Source of the DNA: an uncultured Prevotellaceae bacterium
GTDB lineage: Bacteria; Bacteroidota; Bacteroidia; Bacteroidales; Bacteroidaceae
Assembly (NCBI GenBank): GCA_902776475.1
Contig: CACYQD010000017.1
Location: 46,702-110,701, forward strand
Reading direction: 5' to 3'
Length of the DNA stretch: 64,000 bases
Below are positions 1 through 9,046 of the stretch, piece by piece. The first letter of the stretch is position 1; each line of letters opens with the position of its first letter. A program made the position numbers and the translations under genes. The notes beneath the pieces are model-generated. The model had not been told where the DNA came from. It was given only the letters and a program-made list of their open reading frames with translations, and did not search any database.

Positions 1-336
1 AGTGTGGTGGAGATCGCCAAGAACATCAAGCCCAGTGCCCGTGGCGAACTGGAGATCACCTCTGTCAACCAGGAGTATCTGCGCAGGGGCCAGCTGAAGG
101 TCCAAACCCTCCAGCGGGGTTTCGCCTGGCTGGACACCGGCACCCATGACAGTCTGGCCGAAGCCAGCACCTTCATCGAGGTGATCGAGAAACGCCAGGG
201 ACTGAAAGTGGCCTGCCTCGAGGAAATCGCCTTCGACAACGGTTGGATCAGCCGGGAGCAGTTGATGGAGACGGCCAAACCGATGCTCAACAACGAGTAC
301 GGCCAATACCTCGCCAAAAAAGCCACAGAAAAATAG
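1..336 (+). CDS. rfbA: Glucose-1-phosphate thymidylyltransferase, C-terminal part (cut by window edge)
   Basis: The open frame enters from the left edge and stops at 336. The roughly 110 visible residues match the C-terminal part of RmlA/RfbA, which makes dTDP-glucose from glucose-1-phosphate and dTTP as the first step to dTDP-rhamnose. Recognisable family segments are [47 protein letters not shown] and the closing LNNEYGQYL. The start lies outside the window. The downstream polysaccharide tyrosine kinase fits an exopolysaccharide or capsule locus. The dTDP-rhamnose reductase rfbD is far away at 33.7 kb, so the pathway genes are split here. Confidence 0.93.
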   Translation, partial: SVVEIAKNIKPSARGELEITSVNQEYLRRGQLKVQTLQRGFAWLDTGTHDSLAEASTFIEVIEKRQGLKVACLEEIAFDNGWISREQLMETAKPMLNNEYGQYLAKKATEK

Positions 337-399
337 GTATAAGGAAATTAGAAATAAGAATAAAATAAGAAAAAGAAATAAAACCAAGTAAAACAAGCA

Positions 400-2925
400 A
401 TGGAAGAAAACAACAAGGTAACAACGGCTGAGAACGTGCGCGAGAATGAAGAGTTGTCATTCTTCAATTTCCGTTCACTTCTTCAGACGTTCATTCTGAA
501 CTGGCAGTGGTTTGCGCTCTCGCTGATCATCTGCCTCGGCATGTGTGCGATTTACCTCAGGTACACCACACCCCGCTATCAGGCATCAGCCAAACTGTTG
601 ATCAAGGAAGAAGACAACCCCAACAACAGGAAATCGCTGATGTCGGCTACCAACCTGGGTATCATTTCCAACTCGGAAGGTATTGACAACGAAATGGAAA
701 TCCTCACCTCCCATATCCTCGCCACCGACGTAGTGAGAGACCTCAAGCTCTATGTGAGCTATGAGATGAAGGGACGCGTGAAGAATGTGATGATCTATAA
801 GAACCAGCCCATCACGGTCGACATCGACCCGGCCCACCTCGAGAACCTGCTCGTGCCTATCCGCATGACCATCACCTATGAGAAGGGCAACTACAATGTG
901 TCGGGCACCTATTGGGTAACCAATGAGGAAGGCAACTCGAAAGGTCCGTACAGCATCGACAAGACCTTCTCGTCGCTGCCCCAGACCATCAAGACAAGGG
1001 CCGGCAACCTGTCATTCACATCCAACGGCAACTCCAAGCTCGGCGAGGGCAGCACGATGTTCGTGACCATCACCTCTCCCGGCAACGCCGCCAAGAAGTT
1101 CAAGCGCTGGTTCAGCGTCACCCCGACTTCGAAGAACACCACGATCGTCAGGATGAACATCGTCGATGAAATTCCGAGAAGATCGCTCGACTACCTCAAC
1201 CAGCTGGCCATCTGCTACAACCGCCAGGCCAACGAGGACAAGAACGAAGTGGCTTACCGCACCGAGGAGTTCATCAACGGCCGTCTGGAGAAGATCAACG
1301 CCGAACTGGGTGAGACCGAGGGACAGCTGGAGGCCTACAAGAAGAGCCAGCACATGACCGAGCTCAGGATGAACGCCAATGCCGCCATGGGAGGCGCCAA
1401 TGAGTATGACCAGAAACTGGCCGAGGCCAACACACAGGTTGCCCTGCTCAACAGCATATCCGACTACATGGACAAGGCCGACAACAAATACCAGACCCTG
1501 CCCTCCAACGTGGGTCTGAGCGATGCTACCGCATCCAGCCTGATCAACCGCTACAATGAGATCGTGCTGCAGCGCAACAAGATCCTGAGAACCTCCAACG
1601 AGGACCACCCCTCAGTGATTCCTCTCACCGCCCAGCTCGATGACCTGAGCAGCAGTATCAAGCGCGCCATGGCCCAGAGCCGCAAGAACATGGAGATCCA
1701 GCGCAACGCCATCTCCTCACAGTACACCAAGTACTCCAACCAGATCTCCGCCACTCCTGAGCAGGAGCGTATGCTCAACCAGATCGGTCGCCAGCAGGAA
1801 GTGAGATCAGGTCTTTACCTGATGCTTCTCCAGAAGCGTGAGGAGAACTCCATCTCCCTCGCCTCCACCGCCGACAAGGGTAAGCTGATTGAGTATCCCG
1901 AGTCCAACGGACAGGTCACCCCGGTGCCCACCGTCGTCATCCCCATTGCCTTGGTGGCAGGTATCCTCATCCCCGGTATCTTCCTCTTCCTGCTGAAGTT
2001 CTTCAGATACAAGATCGAAGGCCACGACGACGTGGCACGTCTCACCCAACTGCCCATCATCGCCGATGTGGCTGTGGCCAGCGAGACCGCCAAGACCAAG
2101 GCCGACATCGTGGTGCACGAGAACAAGAACAACCAGATGGAGGAAATCTTCCGAGCGATGCGTACCAACGTACAGTTTATGTTGCGTGAGGGACAGAAGG
2201 TCATCATGTTCACCTCCACCACCTCCGGTGAGGGTAAGACCTTCAACTGCGCCAACTTGGCTGTGAGTTTCGCCCTGCTGGGCAAGAAAGTGGTGCTTGT
2301 CGGTCTTGATATCCGTAAGCCCCGTCTGGCCGAGTTGTTTGAGATCGACGACCACAAGCACGGCATCACACCGCTGCTGGCACAGGAGAATCCCAGCGAG
2401 GCAGATGTCAGGGCACAGATCATTCCTTCCGGTGTCAACGGCAACCTCGACCTGCTCCTCGCCGGTCCGGTGCCCCCCAACCCATCGGAGTTGATCTCCC
2501 GCCAGTCGCTTGAGATTGTGACCAACATCCTGAAAGACAACTACGACTACGTGCTCATCGACACCGCTCCTGTGGGTCTGGTGACCGATACCCTGCAGGT
2601 AGGCCGCGTTGTCGACGCCACCATCTACATGTGCCGCGCCGACTACACACCGAAGTCAAGCTTCGACCTGGTCAACTCGCTGTCGAGCGAGGGCAAGCTC
2701 CCCAACATGGCCATCGTCATCAACGGTATCGACATGTCGAAGAAGAAGTACGGCTACTACTACGGCTACGGCAAGTATGGCAAGTACAGCCGCTACACCA
2801 GCTACGGCAAGTACGGCAACTACGGTGGTTATGGTGGTTACGGTGGTTACGGCACCTATGGTTCGTATGGCAACTACAGCAAGAGCCACTACGGTGACAA
2901 GAACGACACGTCCATCAAACTCTAA
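400..2925 (+). CDS. Polysaccharide co-polymerase / tyrosine autokinase (Wzc-like)
   Basis: Inner-membrane chain-length regulator and tyrosine autokinase for capsule or exopolysaccharide export, 841 residues. An N-terminal Wzz domain follows a membrane segment near residues 35-53; a periplasmic coiled-coil region leads to a second membrane segment near 510-533. The cytoplasmic BY-kinase domain has Walker A (TTSGEGKTF, about 605), Walker A' (VGLDIRKPRL) and Walker B (YVLIDTAP, about 717). The tail (about 782-830) is a tyrosine/glycine cluster of YGKYG and YGGYGG repeats, the usual autophosphorylation region but unusually long and regular. It lies 63 bp after rfbA and 12 bp before the next gene, so co-transcription is likely. 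Confidence 0.93.
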   Translation: MEENNKVTTAENVRENEELSFFNFRSLLQTFILNWQWFALSLIICLGMCAIYLRYTTPRYQASAKLLIKEEDNPNNRKSLMSATNLGIISNSEGIDNEMEILTSHILATDVVRDLKLYVSYEMKGRVKNVMIYKNQPITVDIDPAHLENLLVPIRMTITYEKGNYNVSGTYWVTNEEGNSKGPYSIDKTFSSLPQTIKTRAGNLSFTSNGNSKLGEGSTMFVTITSPGNAAKKFKRWFSVTPTSKNTTIVRMNIVDEIPRRSLDYLNQLAICYNRQANEDKNEVAYRTEEFINGRLEKINAELGETEGQLEAYKKSQHMTELRMNANAAMGGANEYDQKLAEANTQVALLNSISDYMDKADNKYQTLPSNVGLSDATASSLINRYNEIVLQRNKILRTSNEDHPSVIPLTAQLDDLSSSIKRAMAQSRKNMEIQRNAISSQYTKYSNQISATPEQERMLNQIGRQQEVRSGLYLMLLQKREENSISLASTADKGKLIEYPESNGQVTPVPTVVIPIALVAGILIPGIFLFLLKFFRYKIEGHDDVARLTQLPIIADVAVASETAKTKADIVVHENKNNQMEEIFRAMRTNVQFMLREGQKVIMFTSTTSGEGKTFNCANLAVSFALLGKKVVLVGLDIRKPRLAELFEIDDHKHGITPLLAQENPSEADVRAQIIPSGVNGNLDLLLAGPVPPNPSELISRQSLEIVTNILKDNYDYVLIDTAPVGLVTDTLQVGRVVDATIYMCRADYTPKSSFDLVNSLSSEGKLPNMAIVINGIDMSKKKYGYYYGYGKYGKYSRYTSYGKYGNYGGYGGYGGYGTYGSYGNYSKSHYGDKNDTSIKL

Positions 2926-2937
2926 AATCAGCAAACC

Positions 2938-3372
2938 ATGGTTATCGCAGTAGATTTTGACGGAGCGATTGTTGAGCACCGATATCCAGAGATCGGTCCT
3001 GAGGTACCTTTTGCCATCGACACGCTGAAAATGCTCATCGCCGACAGACACAAGGTGATCCTATGGACCGTGCGTGAAGGCAAGTTGCTGGAAGACGCCG
3101 TGGAATGGTGCCGGAATCGAGGAGTTGAATTCTATGCTGTCAACAAGGACTATCCCGAAGAGAAGAAGGAATTCAACAACCATTTCTCCCGGAAAATCAA
3201 AGCCGAGGTGTGGATAGATGACCGCAACGTTGGCGGCATGCCCGACTGGGGTACCATCTACCGGATGATCAAGGAGCACAAATCGTTTGAAGACATGATC
3301 GCAGAAGCCAGGAAGACCAGCCTCCGAGACCATGAGGCCCCGAAGCGCAAGCACTGGTGGAGCGGCAAATAA
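2938..3372 (+). CDS. Small HAD-like hydrolase
   Basis: A 144-residue cytosolic protein with HAD-superfamily features: an N-terminal DFDG motif (DxD nucleophile, residues about 6-9), WTVREGK as the probable motif II threonine region, and a late WIDDRNVGG acidic motif. It lacks a cap domain, as expected for a small capless HAD phosphatase of the kind common in Bacteroides. The substrate cannot be told from sequence. It starts 12 bp after the tyrosine kinase stop codon, so it probably shares that transcript, which suggests but does not prove a link with polysaccharide synthesis. Confidence 0.8.
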   Translation: MVIAVDFDGAIVEHRYPEIGPEVPFAIDTLKMLIADRHKVILWTVREGKLLEDAVEWCRNRGVEFYAVNKDYPEEKKEFNNHFSRKIKAEVWIDDRNVGGMPDWGTIYRMIKEHKSFEDMIAEARKTSLRDHEAPKRKHWWSGK

Positions 3373-3395
3373 GCTCAAGCTTTAGCAAAGCTAAC

Positions 3396-3450
3396 AAGCA
3401 CTAGCGAAGCAAATAAGCACTAGCACTAGCGAAGCAAATAAGCACTAGCG
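3396..3450 (+). repeat. Short direct repeat of AAGCACTAGCGAAGCAAAT type
   Basis: Two near-identical copies of a CACTAGCGAAGCAAATAAG unit sit just after the HAD gene, with shorter CTAGC pieces around them. They form the left edge of a 625-bp stretch without a credible gene. No function is evident. Confidence 0.6.
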
Positions 3451-3482
3451 ATCCCAATCAGGACAAAGGCAGCGTACCGGAA

Positions 3483-3720
3483 CGGACACGCTGCCTTTGT
3501 TGTGAATGGACACGTTGCACTTGTTGTGAAGGGACATGCTGCACTTGTTGTGAAGGGACCCACTGCACTTGATATGAAGGGACATGCTGTGCTTGATATG
3601 AAGGGACATGCTGTACCTATTGTGAAGGGCCTCACCACACTTAATAGGATAGGCCTCACCACACTTAATAGGATAGGCCTCACCACATTTGACAAGAAGG
3701 CCCCCACACTTGATATTGAT
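3483..3720 (+). repeat. 24-bp degenerate tandem repeat array
   Basis: Nine 24-bp units of the form GGGACATGCTGCACTTGTTG plus TGAA run without gaps from 3483 to 3698, with a partial tenth. Units drift from left to right: the first six end in TGAA, the next ones change to GGCCTCACCACACTTAATAG. Because 24 is a multiple of three, both strands show repetitive open frames with 8-residue periods; neither looks like a gene. Confidence 0.85.
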
Positions 3721-3916
3721 TTTAATCTTGGAAAAGGCAGGGCTCGGGGCAATGCAAAGAACCGCATGGCGCAAAAGTAAGGATTCTTTACAGAATAGTC
3801 TGGTTCGCATTTCCGCTCCCGATTTCCCGTGGAATGTGATAAATCATTATAACCATGTGAATTAAGTCATTTTTTCAAAATCAGACCGAAAAAAACAAAA
3901 AATCCAAAAATAAATT

Positions 3917-3947
3917 TTTGAATCACAGCAAAAACTTGTATATTTGC
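3917..3947 (+). promoter_or_regulatory. Bacteroidetes-type promoter for the HU gene
   Basis: TTG at 3918-3920 and TATATTTG at 3939-3946 are separated by 18 bp, matching the TTTG / TAnnTTTG consensus of Bacteroidetes. Transcription would begin near 3953, leaving a leader of about 45 nt before the ATG at 3998. Confidence 0.75.
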
Positions 3948-3997
3948 ATTCCATTATCAGAAATAAGTAAAAATAAACAACAAAACAACACATAAAA

Positions 3998-4306
3998 ATG
4001 ACAAAGGCAGATATTATCAATCGTATCTCAGCCTCTACAGGCCAGCCCAAAAAAGACGTGGCAGTCACCGTAGAAGCATTCATGGAAGTAGTCAAAGACA
4101 GTCTTCTTGAGAAGAAGAACGTTTATTTGAGAGGTTTCGGCAGTTTCGTTGTGAAGCACAGAGCAGAGAAGACCGCCCGCAACATCTCAAAGAACACAAC
4201 GATTGTCATTGAGGCCCATGACTTCCCCAGCTTCAAACCCGCCAAGAGTTTTGTAGCCAAGATGAAGGGCGAGGACATTGCAGACACGGAAGACGACGAG
4301 GATTGA
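3998..4306 (+). CDS. HU-family DNA-binding protein
   Basis: A histone-like nucleoid protein of 102 residues. The family layout is intact: the N-terminal helices begin with TKADIINRISASTGQPKKDV, the core carries LRGFGSF, and the DNA-binding arm has RNISKNTTIVI followed by PSFKPAKSF. A short acidic tail (EDIADTEDDED) extends beyond a typical 90-residue HU and is common in Bacteroidetes HU proteins. It acts as a dimer that bends DNA. A consensus promoter lies just upstream. Confidence 0.93.
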   Translation: MTKADIINRISASTGQPKKDVAVTVEAFMEVVKDSLLEKKNVYLRGFGSFVVKHRAEKTARNISKNTTIVIEAHDFPSFKPAKSFVAKMKGEDIADTEDDED

Positions 4307-4373
4307 TCCTTCATCCGGGTTGCGGTCTTTGAAGATCACATTATAAAAATAAGAACATTCAATTTTATTAGTT

Positions 4374-4463
4374 ATGCCAAACGGAAAGAAGAAGAAGGGC
4401 CACAAGATGGCTACTCACAAGCGCAAAAAAAGACTGAGAAAGAACAGACATAAGAGCAAGTAA
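4374..4463 (+). CDS. AURKAIP1/COX24-type small basic ribosomal protein
   Basis: A 29-residue, extremely basic protein starting MPNGKKKKGHKMATHKRK and continuing KRLRKNRHKSK. It matches the tiny AURKAIP1/COX24-domain proteins conserved in Bacteroidetes and related to mitochondrial ribosomal protein mS38. It probably binds the small ribosomal subunit; that role is inferred from the family. It lies 67 bp after the HU gene and 110 bp before the RNase gene. Confidence 0.85.
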   Translation: MPNGKKKKGHKMATHKRKKRLRKNRHKSK

Positions 4464-4573
4464 GCCATAGGCAGAACACTCCACAGTCTATTCGGCTGAA
4501 TGGCGTGTCAAGGAATTCTCCTCACCGGGAATTGATTGACATGCCCTTTTTGGTTAAGTAAAGATTCTGAAGA

Positions 4574-6148
4574 ATGACCAGCGAAGTAGTGATTGATGTC
4601 CGTGCGAAGGAGATATCGATAGCTCTGCTGGAGGACAAGAAACTCGTAGAGTATCAGAACGAGCCCCGCTCGGCATCATTTTCAGTAGGCAACATCTACA
4701 TAGCGAAAGTGAGGAAACTCATGCCAGGCCTGAATGCCTGTTTTGTGGATGTGGGATTTGAACGCGACGCCTTTCTCCATTATCTTGACTTGGGAAGCCA
4801 ATTTAACTCTTACGCCAAATACCTCAAACAGGTAGGAAGCGACAGGAAGAAACTTTATCCTATTTCCAAAGCCAGTCGCCTGCCCGACTTGAAGAAAGAC
4901 GGCAGCATCGCCACGACGCTGACCGCTGGGCAGGAAGTATTGGTGCAGATTGTAAAAGAACCGATCTCGACGAAAGGTCCACGACTTACAGGAGAACTGA
5001 GTTTTGCAGGCCGGTACCTGGTACTCATTCCCTTCAATGATAAAGTTTCTGTATCTACAAAAATCAAGAGCGGTGAGGAGCGTGCCCGCCTGAAGCAGTT
5101 GATCCAGAGCATCAAGCCCAAGAATTTCGGGGTGATTGTCCGGACGGTGGCCGAAGGAAAGCGAGTGGCAGAGCTTGACACCGAGCTCAAGGTATTATTG
5201 AAACGATGGGATGACGCCATCAGCAAGGTGCAGAAGACGCAGTCGCGTCCTCAACTGGTGTTTGAGGAGACGAGCCGGGCTGTAGCCCTGTTGCGCGACC
5301 TGTTCAACCCCTCCTATGAGAATATCTTCGTGAATGACGAGGAGGTGTATCAGGAAGTGAAGCACTATGTCACTCTAATAGCCCCTGAAAAGGCGGGCAT
5401 AGTGAAGCTCTACACCGGTCAGGTGCCGATATTCGACAATTTCAACATCACCAAGCAGATCAAGTCGAGTTTTGGCAAGACTGTCAACTACAAGCACGGT
5501 GCCTATCTGATTATAGAGCACACGGAGGCCATGCACGTGGTGGATGTCAACAGCGGCAACCGCACCCGTGCTGTCAACGGCCAGGAAGCCAACGCACTTG
5601 ACGTGAATCTTGGCGCAGCCGACGAGCTGGCGCGTCAGTTGAGGCTTCGCGATATGGGCGGCATCATCATTGTTGACTTCATCGACATGAACCTGGCAGA
5701 GGACCGTCAGATGCTTTATGAGCGCATGTGCAAGAACATGCAGAAAGACCGTGCCCGCCACAACATCCTTCCCTTGAGCAAATTTGGCCTGATGCAGATC
5801 ACCCGTCAGCGTGTGAGGCCTGCGATGGATGTCAGCGTAGAAGAGACCTGTCCCACCTGTTTCGGCAAAGGCAAGATCAAGTCGAGCATCCTGTTTACCG
5901 ACCAGTTGGAGAGTAAGATTGACCACCTTGTCAACAAGATTGGTGTCAAGACTTTCTACTTGCACGTTCATCCTTATGTGGCTGCCTACATCAATCAGGG
6001 CATGATATCCCTGAAGCGTAAATGGCAGTTTAAATATGGTTTAGGCGTGCATGTGATTTCCTCTCAGAAGATGGCTTTTTTGCAGTATGAGTTTTATGAC
6101 GCAAAGAAGCAATTCATTGATATGAAAGAGGAAATCGAGACGAAATAA
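4574..6148 (+). CDS. rng: Ribonuclease G/E family endoribonuclease
   Basis: A cytosolic single-strand endoribonuclease for rRNA maturation and mRNA decay. Its 524 residues match RNase G length, with no long RNase E C-terminal scaffold. An S1-like RNA-binding region lies near residues 38-130. The catalytic core shows the two metal-binding aspartate sites in VVDVNSGNRT (about 322) and GGIIIVDFIDMN (about 365). The zinc-link motif CPTCFGKGK is near 425. A strong hairpin terminator follows the stop codon. Confidence 0.93.
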   Translation: MTSEVVIDVRAKEISIALLEDKKLVEYQNEPRSASFSVGNIYIAKVRKLMPGLNACFVDVGFERDAFLHYLDLGSQFNSYAKYLKQVGSDRKKLYPISKASRLPDLKKDGSIATTLTAGQEVLVQIVKEPISTKGPRLTGELSFAGRYLVLIPFNDKVSVSTKIKSGEERARLKQLIQSIKPKNFGVIVRTVAEGKRVAELDTELKVLLKRWDDAISKVQKTQSRPQLVFEETSRAVALLRDLFNPSYENIFVNDEEVYQEVKHYVTLIAPEKAGIVKLYTGQVPIFDNFNITKQIKSSFGKTVNYKHGAYLIIEHTEAMHVVDVNSGNRTRAVNGQEANALDVNLGAADELARQLRLRDMGGIIIVDFIDMNLAEDRQMLYERMCKNMQKDRARHNILPLSKFGLMQITRQRVRPAMDVSVEETCPTCFGKGKIKSSILFTDQLESKIDHLVNKIGVKTFYLHVHPYVAAYINQGMISLKRKWQFKYGLGVHVISSQKMAFLQYEFYDAKKQFIDMKEEIETK

Positions 6149-6194
6149 AAAAGCGAGGAGCAAACATGAAAGGTTTTGCTCCTCGCTTTTTTTT
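6147..6194 (+). terminator. Rho-independent terminator after rng
   Basis: AAAAAAGCGAGGAGCAAA pairs with TTTGCTCCTCGCTTTTTT around a short loop and is followed by more T. The A-run on the other side makes it potentially bidirectional. Confidence 0.9.
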
Positions 6195-6459
6195 CTAGGG
6201 AGGCTAGGGTGACTAGGAGCACTAGGAGCACTAGGAGCTCTAGAGAGACTAGGAGCACTAGAAAGACTAGGAGCACTAGGGAGACTAGAAGCACTAGGGA
6301 GACTAGATGCACTAGGGAGACTAGAAGCACTAGGAAGACTAGGAAGACTAGAGGCACTAGAGAGACTAGGGAGACTAGGAAGACTAGGAAGACTAGGAGC
6401 ACTAGAAAGACTAGGAGCACTAGAAAGACTAGGAGCACTAGAAAGACTAGCCCCCCTAG
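6195..6459 (+). repeat. 9-bp tandem array with CTAG in every unit (30 phased copies)
   Basis: CTAG occurs 30 times at exactly 9-bp spacing from 6195 to 6456. The other five bases vary among GAGCA, AAAGA, GGAGA, GAAGA and AAGCA, so units read CTAGGAGCA, CTAGAAAGA and so on. Both strands stay open through the array, giving Thr-Arg-x repeats one way and Leu/Val repeats the other, which is a by-product of the period and not evidence of a gene. Confidence 0.95.
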
Positions 6460-6497
6460 AAAAGGCCTCTGAGGAAGTATCTATAGCGGCGCCGACA

Positions 6498-8738
6498 TCA
6501 GATGTCGGCGGCTTGGGTCAGGGGGAGGTTGTCGGAAGCGCCCCCTACCCTCACGGTGATTTTGCCTGGTTCCAGCATCCAGGTTTGGGCGGCCTCGTCC
6601 CAATGGCAGAGGTCGGAACGTCGCAGGGTGATGGTCACTTTCCGGCTCTCGCCGGCCTTCAAGGCCACGCGCTGGAATCCCTTGAGCTCTTTCACGGGCC
6701 GCTGGATATGCGACTGCGGCCGCGACACATAGACCTGCGCCACCTCCTCAGCATCCACGGCGGAAGTATTGGTGAGCACGAAGCGCACGTCCAGTCCTTC
6801 TGCCGTCGGTATCACCTCCAGACCGCTGTATTGGAACGTTGCGTATGACAAGCCGTATCCGAAAGGATAGGCCACGTCGACATTTTTGGCGTCATACCAT
6901 CGGTAACCCACGAGACTTTGCTCCGCATACTCAGCGATGAGTTGTTGCCTCCGCTCGTTGCTCTGGTTGTTGACCAGGCCCACGAAGATGTCACCCTGAC
7001 TGTTGTTCTTCACCTCCTGAGGATAAGAGCCCAAGGCATAGGCAGGCACATCCGTCAATTGCTTCGGCCAAGTCATGGGCAGTTTGCCCGAAGGAGAGAT
7101 CTTCCCCGTGAGCACCTCTGCCAGGGCCTGTCCTCCCATGGAACCGTTGAACCATGAGGCGACCAAAGCGCCGGAGACCTCACTGACCGTGTTCACATCC
7201 ACCGGACCGCCCGATACGAGGACCGTCACCAGCCGTTTGTTGGCCTTGGCCAGAGCCAGGGCCAGTTCGTCCTGTCCTGAAGGCAGCGTGATGGACTTGC
7301 GGTCAGAACCCTCCGTCTCCACTTCGCGGTTGTCTCCAGCGAAGAAAAGCACGAGGTCAGCCTTTTTGGCCGCTTTCACGGCCTGCGCCATCAGCTGGCG
7401 GTCAGCCGGCTGAATGGGGTCCATCCTCTTTCCCCGACTTTCGCGGTCAAAGCCCTTGTAGCCCTGCACATAAGTGATTTTCACCTGAGGGCCAAGGACT
7501 TTCTGCAAACCTTCGAGAGGCGTGATCTCACAGCGCGTTTTCACCCCGGCGCCCACGCCACCCAGAGCCATTGGAGTGACGGCGTTCTCACCGATGACGG
7601 CAATGCTGCGGACCCGTTTCACATCAATGGGCAACAAATTATCATTTTTGAGCAGGACGATCGAGCGGCGCGCCACTTCCAGAGCCGTTTTCATCTCCTC
7701 AGGATTGCCCACCGGAAGCCGGTTGGCCTCTTGCTTGTCGATCGGTTTCACCGTCATCCTGACCCGGAGGATCTCCCTGACACGTTGGTTGATGATGTCC
7801 TCGCTCACTTTACCAGCCTTTACTGAGTCGAGCAAAGCCTTGCCCATATACCTGTTTCCGGGCATTTCCACATTCATGCCCGCCGTGACGGCATCGACGG
7901 TGGAATGCACGCCGCCCCAGTCGCTGATCACCATGCCCGGGAAGCCCCATTGCCGGCGCAGGATGGTGTTGAGCAGCATCTCATTCTCGGAGCACCACCG
8001 TCCGTTGACCTTGTTGTAGGCCGCCATGACGCCCCAGGCATCAGCTTCCCGAACCGCCATCTCAAACGGCCGCAGGTAGATTTCGTGCATGGCCCTGTCG
8101 GAGATGCGCACATCGACAAATCCCCGGTAGTCCTCCTGGTTGTTGAGGGCATAGTGCTTCAGACACACCGCGGCCCCATTGTCCTGCACACCGCGGGTAT
8201 AGGCCACGGCCAGGGCACCACTCAACAAAGGATCCTCACTCAGGTACTCGTAGGTCCGTCCACCGGTTGGGATCCGCTGAATGTTGATGGCAGGCCCCAG
8301 GATCATGTCCTTGCCCCGCAGTCTGGCCTCACGTCCCATGCCACGACCATAGTCGTAAGCCCATTCGGTGCTCCATGTGGCTGCCAGGGCCGAACCCGTC
8401 GGGAAGAACGTGGCAGAGTCCGTTTTCAGGTGGAGGGAGTTCCAGGAATGCGGTTCCATCTCCTCCCGTATGCCAAACGGTCCGTCCGCGTATTCCACAT
8501 CAGCGATGCCCAACCGCGGGATGCCCGCCGAGGAAAACATGTTCTTGCCATGGAGCATGTCGATTTTCTCTTCGAGCGACATGCCACTGATGATGGTTTC
8601 GATTTTCTCCTCATTGTCCAGCAGACGTGAGGAGTTTGTCTGGGTCTGTCCTGTCGCCACCGTGGTCATAGCCGCAGCGACAAAGAGGGACGCAAGTCTG
8701 TATTTCATCATTGTAGTCATATTTATTTTGTCATCCAT
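6498..8738 (-). CDS. bglX: Beta-glucosidase-type glycoside hydrolase family 3
   Basis: Exported GH3 exo-glycosidase, probably periplasmic or outer-membrane, cleaving terminal beta-linked glucose or xylose; substrate is not certain. The signal peptide is MMKYRLASLFVAAAMTTVATG, so the real start may be one of the Met codons a few residues inside the longest frame. The GH3 N-terminal barrel contains GPAINIQRIPTGGRTYEYLS, KHYALNNQE and the nucleophile region MVISDWGG with Asp near residue 273. The (alpha/beta)6 domain and a C-terminal fibronectin-III-like domain (FGYGLSYATF) follow. At 746 residues it has full family length. It is the last gene of the leftward cluster headed by the hybrid sensor. 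Confidence 0.93.
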   Translation of the reverse strand: MDDKINMTTMMKYRLASLFVAAAMTTVATGQTQTNSSRLLDNEEKIETIISGMSLEEKIDMLHGKNMFSSAGIPRLGIADVEYADGPFGIREEMEPHSWNSLHLKTDSATFFPTGSALAATWSTEWAYDYGRGMGREARLRGKDMILGPAINIQRIPTGGRTYEYLSEDPLLSGALAVAYTRGVQDNGAAVCLKHYALNNQEDYRGFVDVRISDRAMHEIYLRPFEMAVREADAWGVMAAYNKVNGRWCSENEMLLNTILRRQWGFPGMVISDWGGVHSTVDAVTAGMNVEMPGNRYMGKALLDSVKAGKVSEDIINQRVREILRVRMTVKPIDKQEANRLPVGNPEEMKTALEVARRSIVLLKNDNLLPIDVKRVRSIAVIGENAVTPMALGGVGAGVKTRCEITPLEGLQKVLGPQVKITYVQGYKGFDRESRGKRMDPIQPADRQLMAQAVKAAKKADLVLFFAGDNREVETEGSDRKSITLPSGQDELALALAKANKRLVTVLVSGGPVDVNTVSEVSGALVASWFNGSMGGQALAEVLTGKISPSGKLPMTWPKQLTDVPAYALGSYPQEVKNNSQGDIFVGLVNNQSNERRQQLIAEYAEQSLVGYRWYDAKNVDVAYPFGYGLSYATFQYSGLEVIPTAEGLDVRFVLTNTSAVDAEEVAQVYVSRPQSHIQRPVKELKGFQRVALKAGESRKVTITLRRSDLCHWDEAAQTWMLEPGKITVRVGGASDNLPLTQAADI

Positions 8739-8755
8739 ATTTTTATAGTCATTTA

Positions 8756-9035
8756 CTCAAGTTTTAGGAGTTTGGGAGTTTTAGGAGTTTGGAAGTTTAG
8801 ACAATAGTTCGATTGAGCGAGAGGAGAGGAAAACTAAGTTTTGTTAATTCCCTCACCTAACCTCTCCCAGAGGGAGAGGGATAAGTTTGCTGTGTCTCCC
8901 AGAGCGTGAGAACTATCGGCGAAGCCAATAGAACTGATAATTCATCCTTTGTATTAGGATATGACTTGCAAGAGTAATGTCTACACTCCTACACTCCCAA
9001 ACTTCTAAACTACATTCCTTTCAACTTGAGAAAGT
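8756..9035. repeat. MITE-like intergenic element with inverted ends
   Basis: The left arm (CTCAAGTTTTAGGAGTTTGG, then GTTTAGACAATAG) and the right arm (GTAATGTCTACACTCC, ending CAACTTGAG) are imperfect inverted complements about 50 bp long. Between them lies a CCCTCACCTAACCTCTCCC hairpin unit. Related arms recur at 21.4, 31.3 and 56.7 kb. No coding sequence is present. Confidence 0.65.
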
Positions 9036-9046
9036 TTTGTCATCCA

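Noticed and set aside
3502-3780. 92-codon frame with 8-residue repeats
   Set aside because: The 24-bp period keeps all frames open on both strands; no promoter or homology evident.
6176-6472. 98-codon frame encoding Thr-Arg-x repeats
   Set aside because: It is a by-product of the 9-bp array; both strands are open and there is no promoter or protein-like composition.
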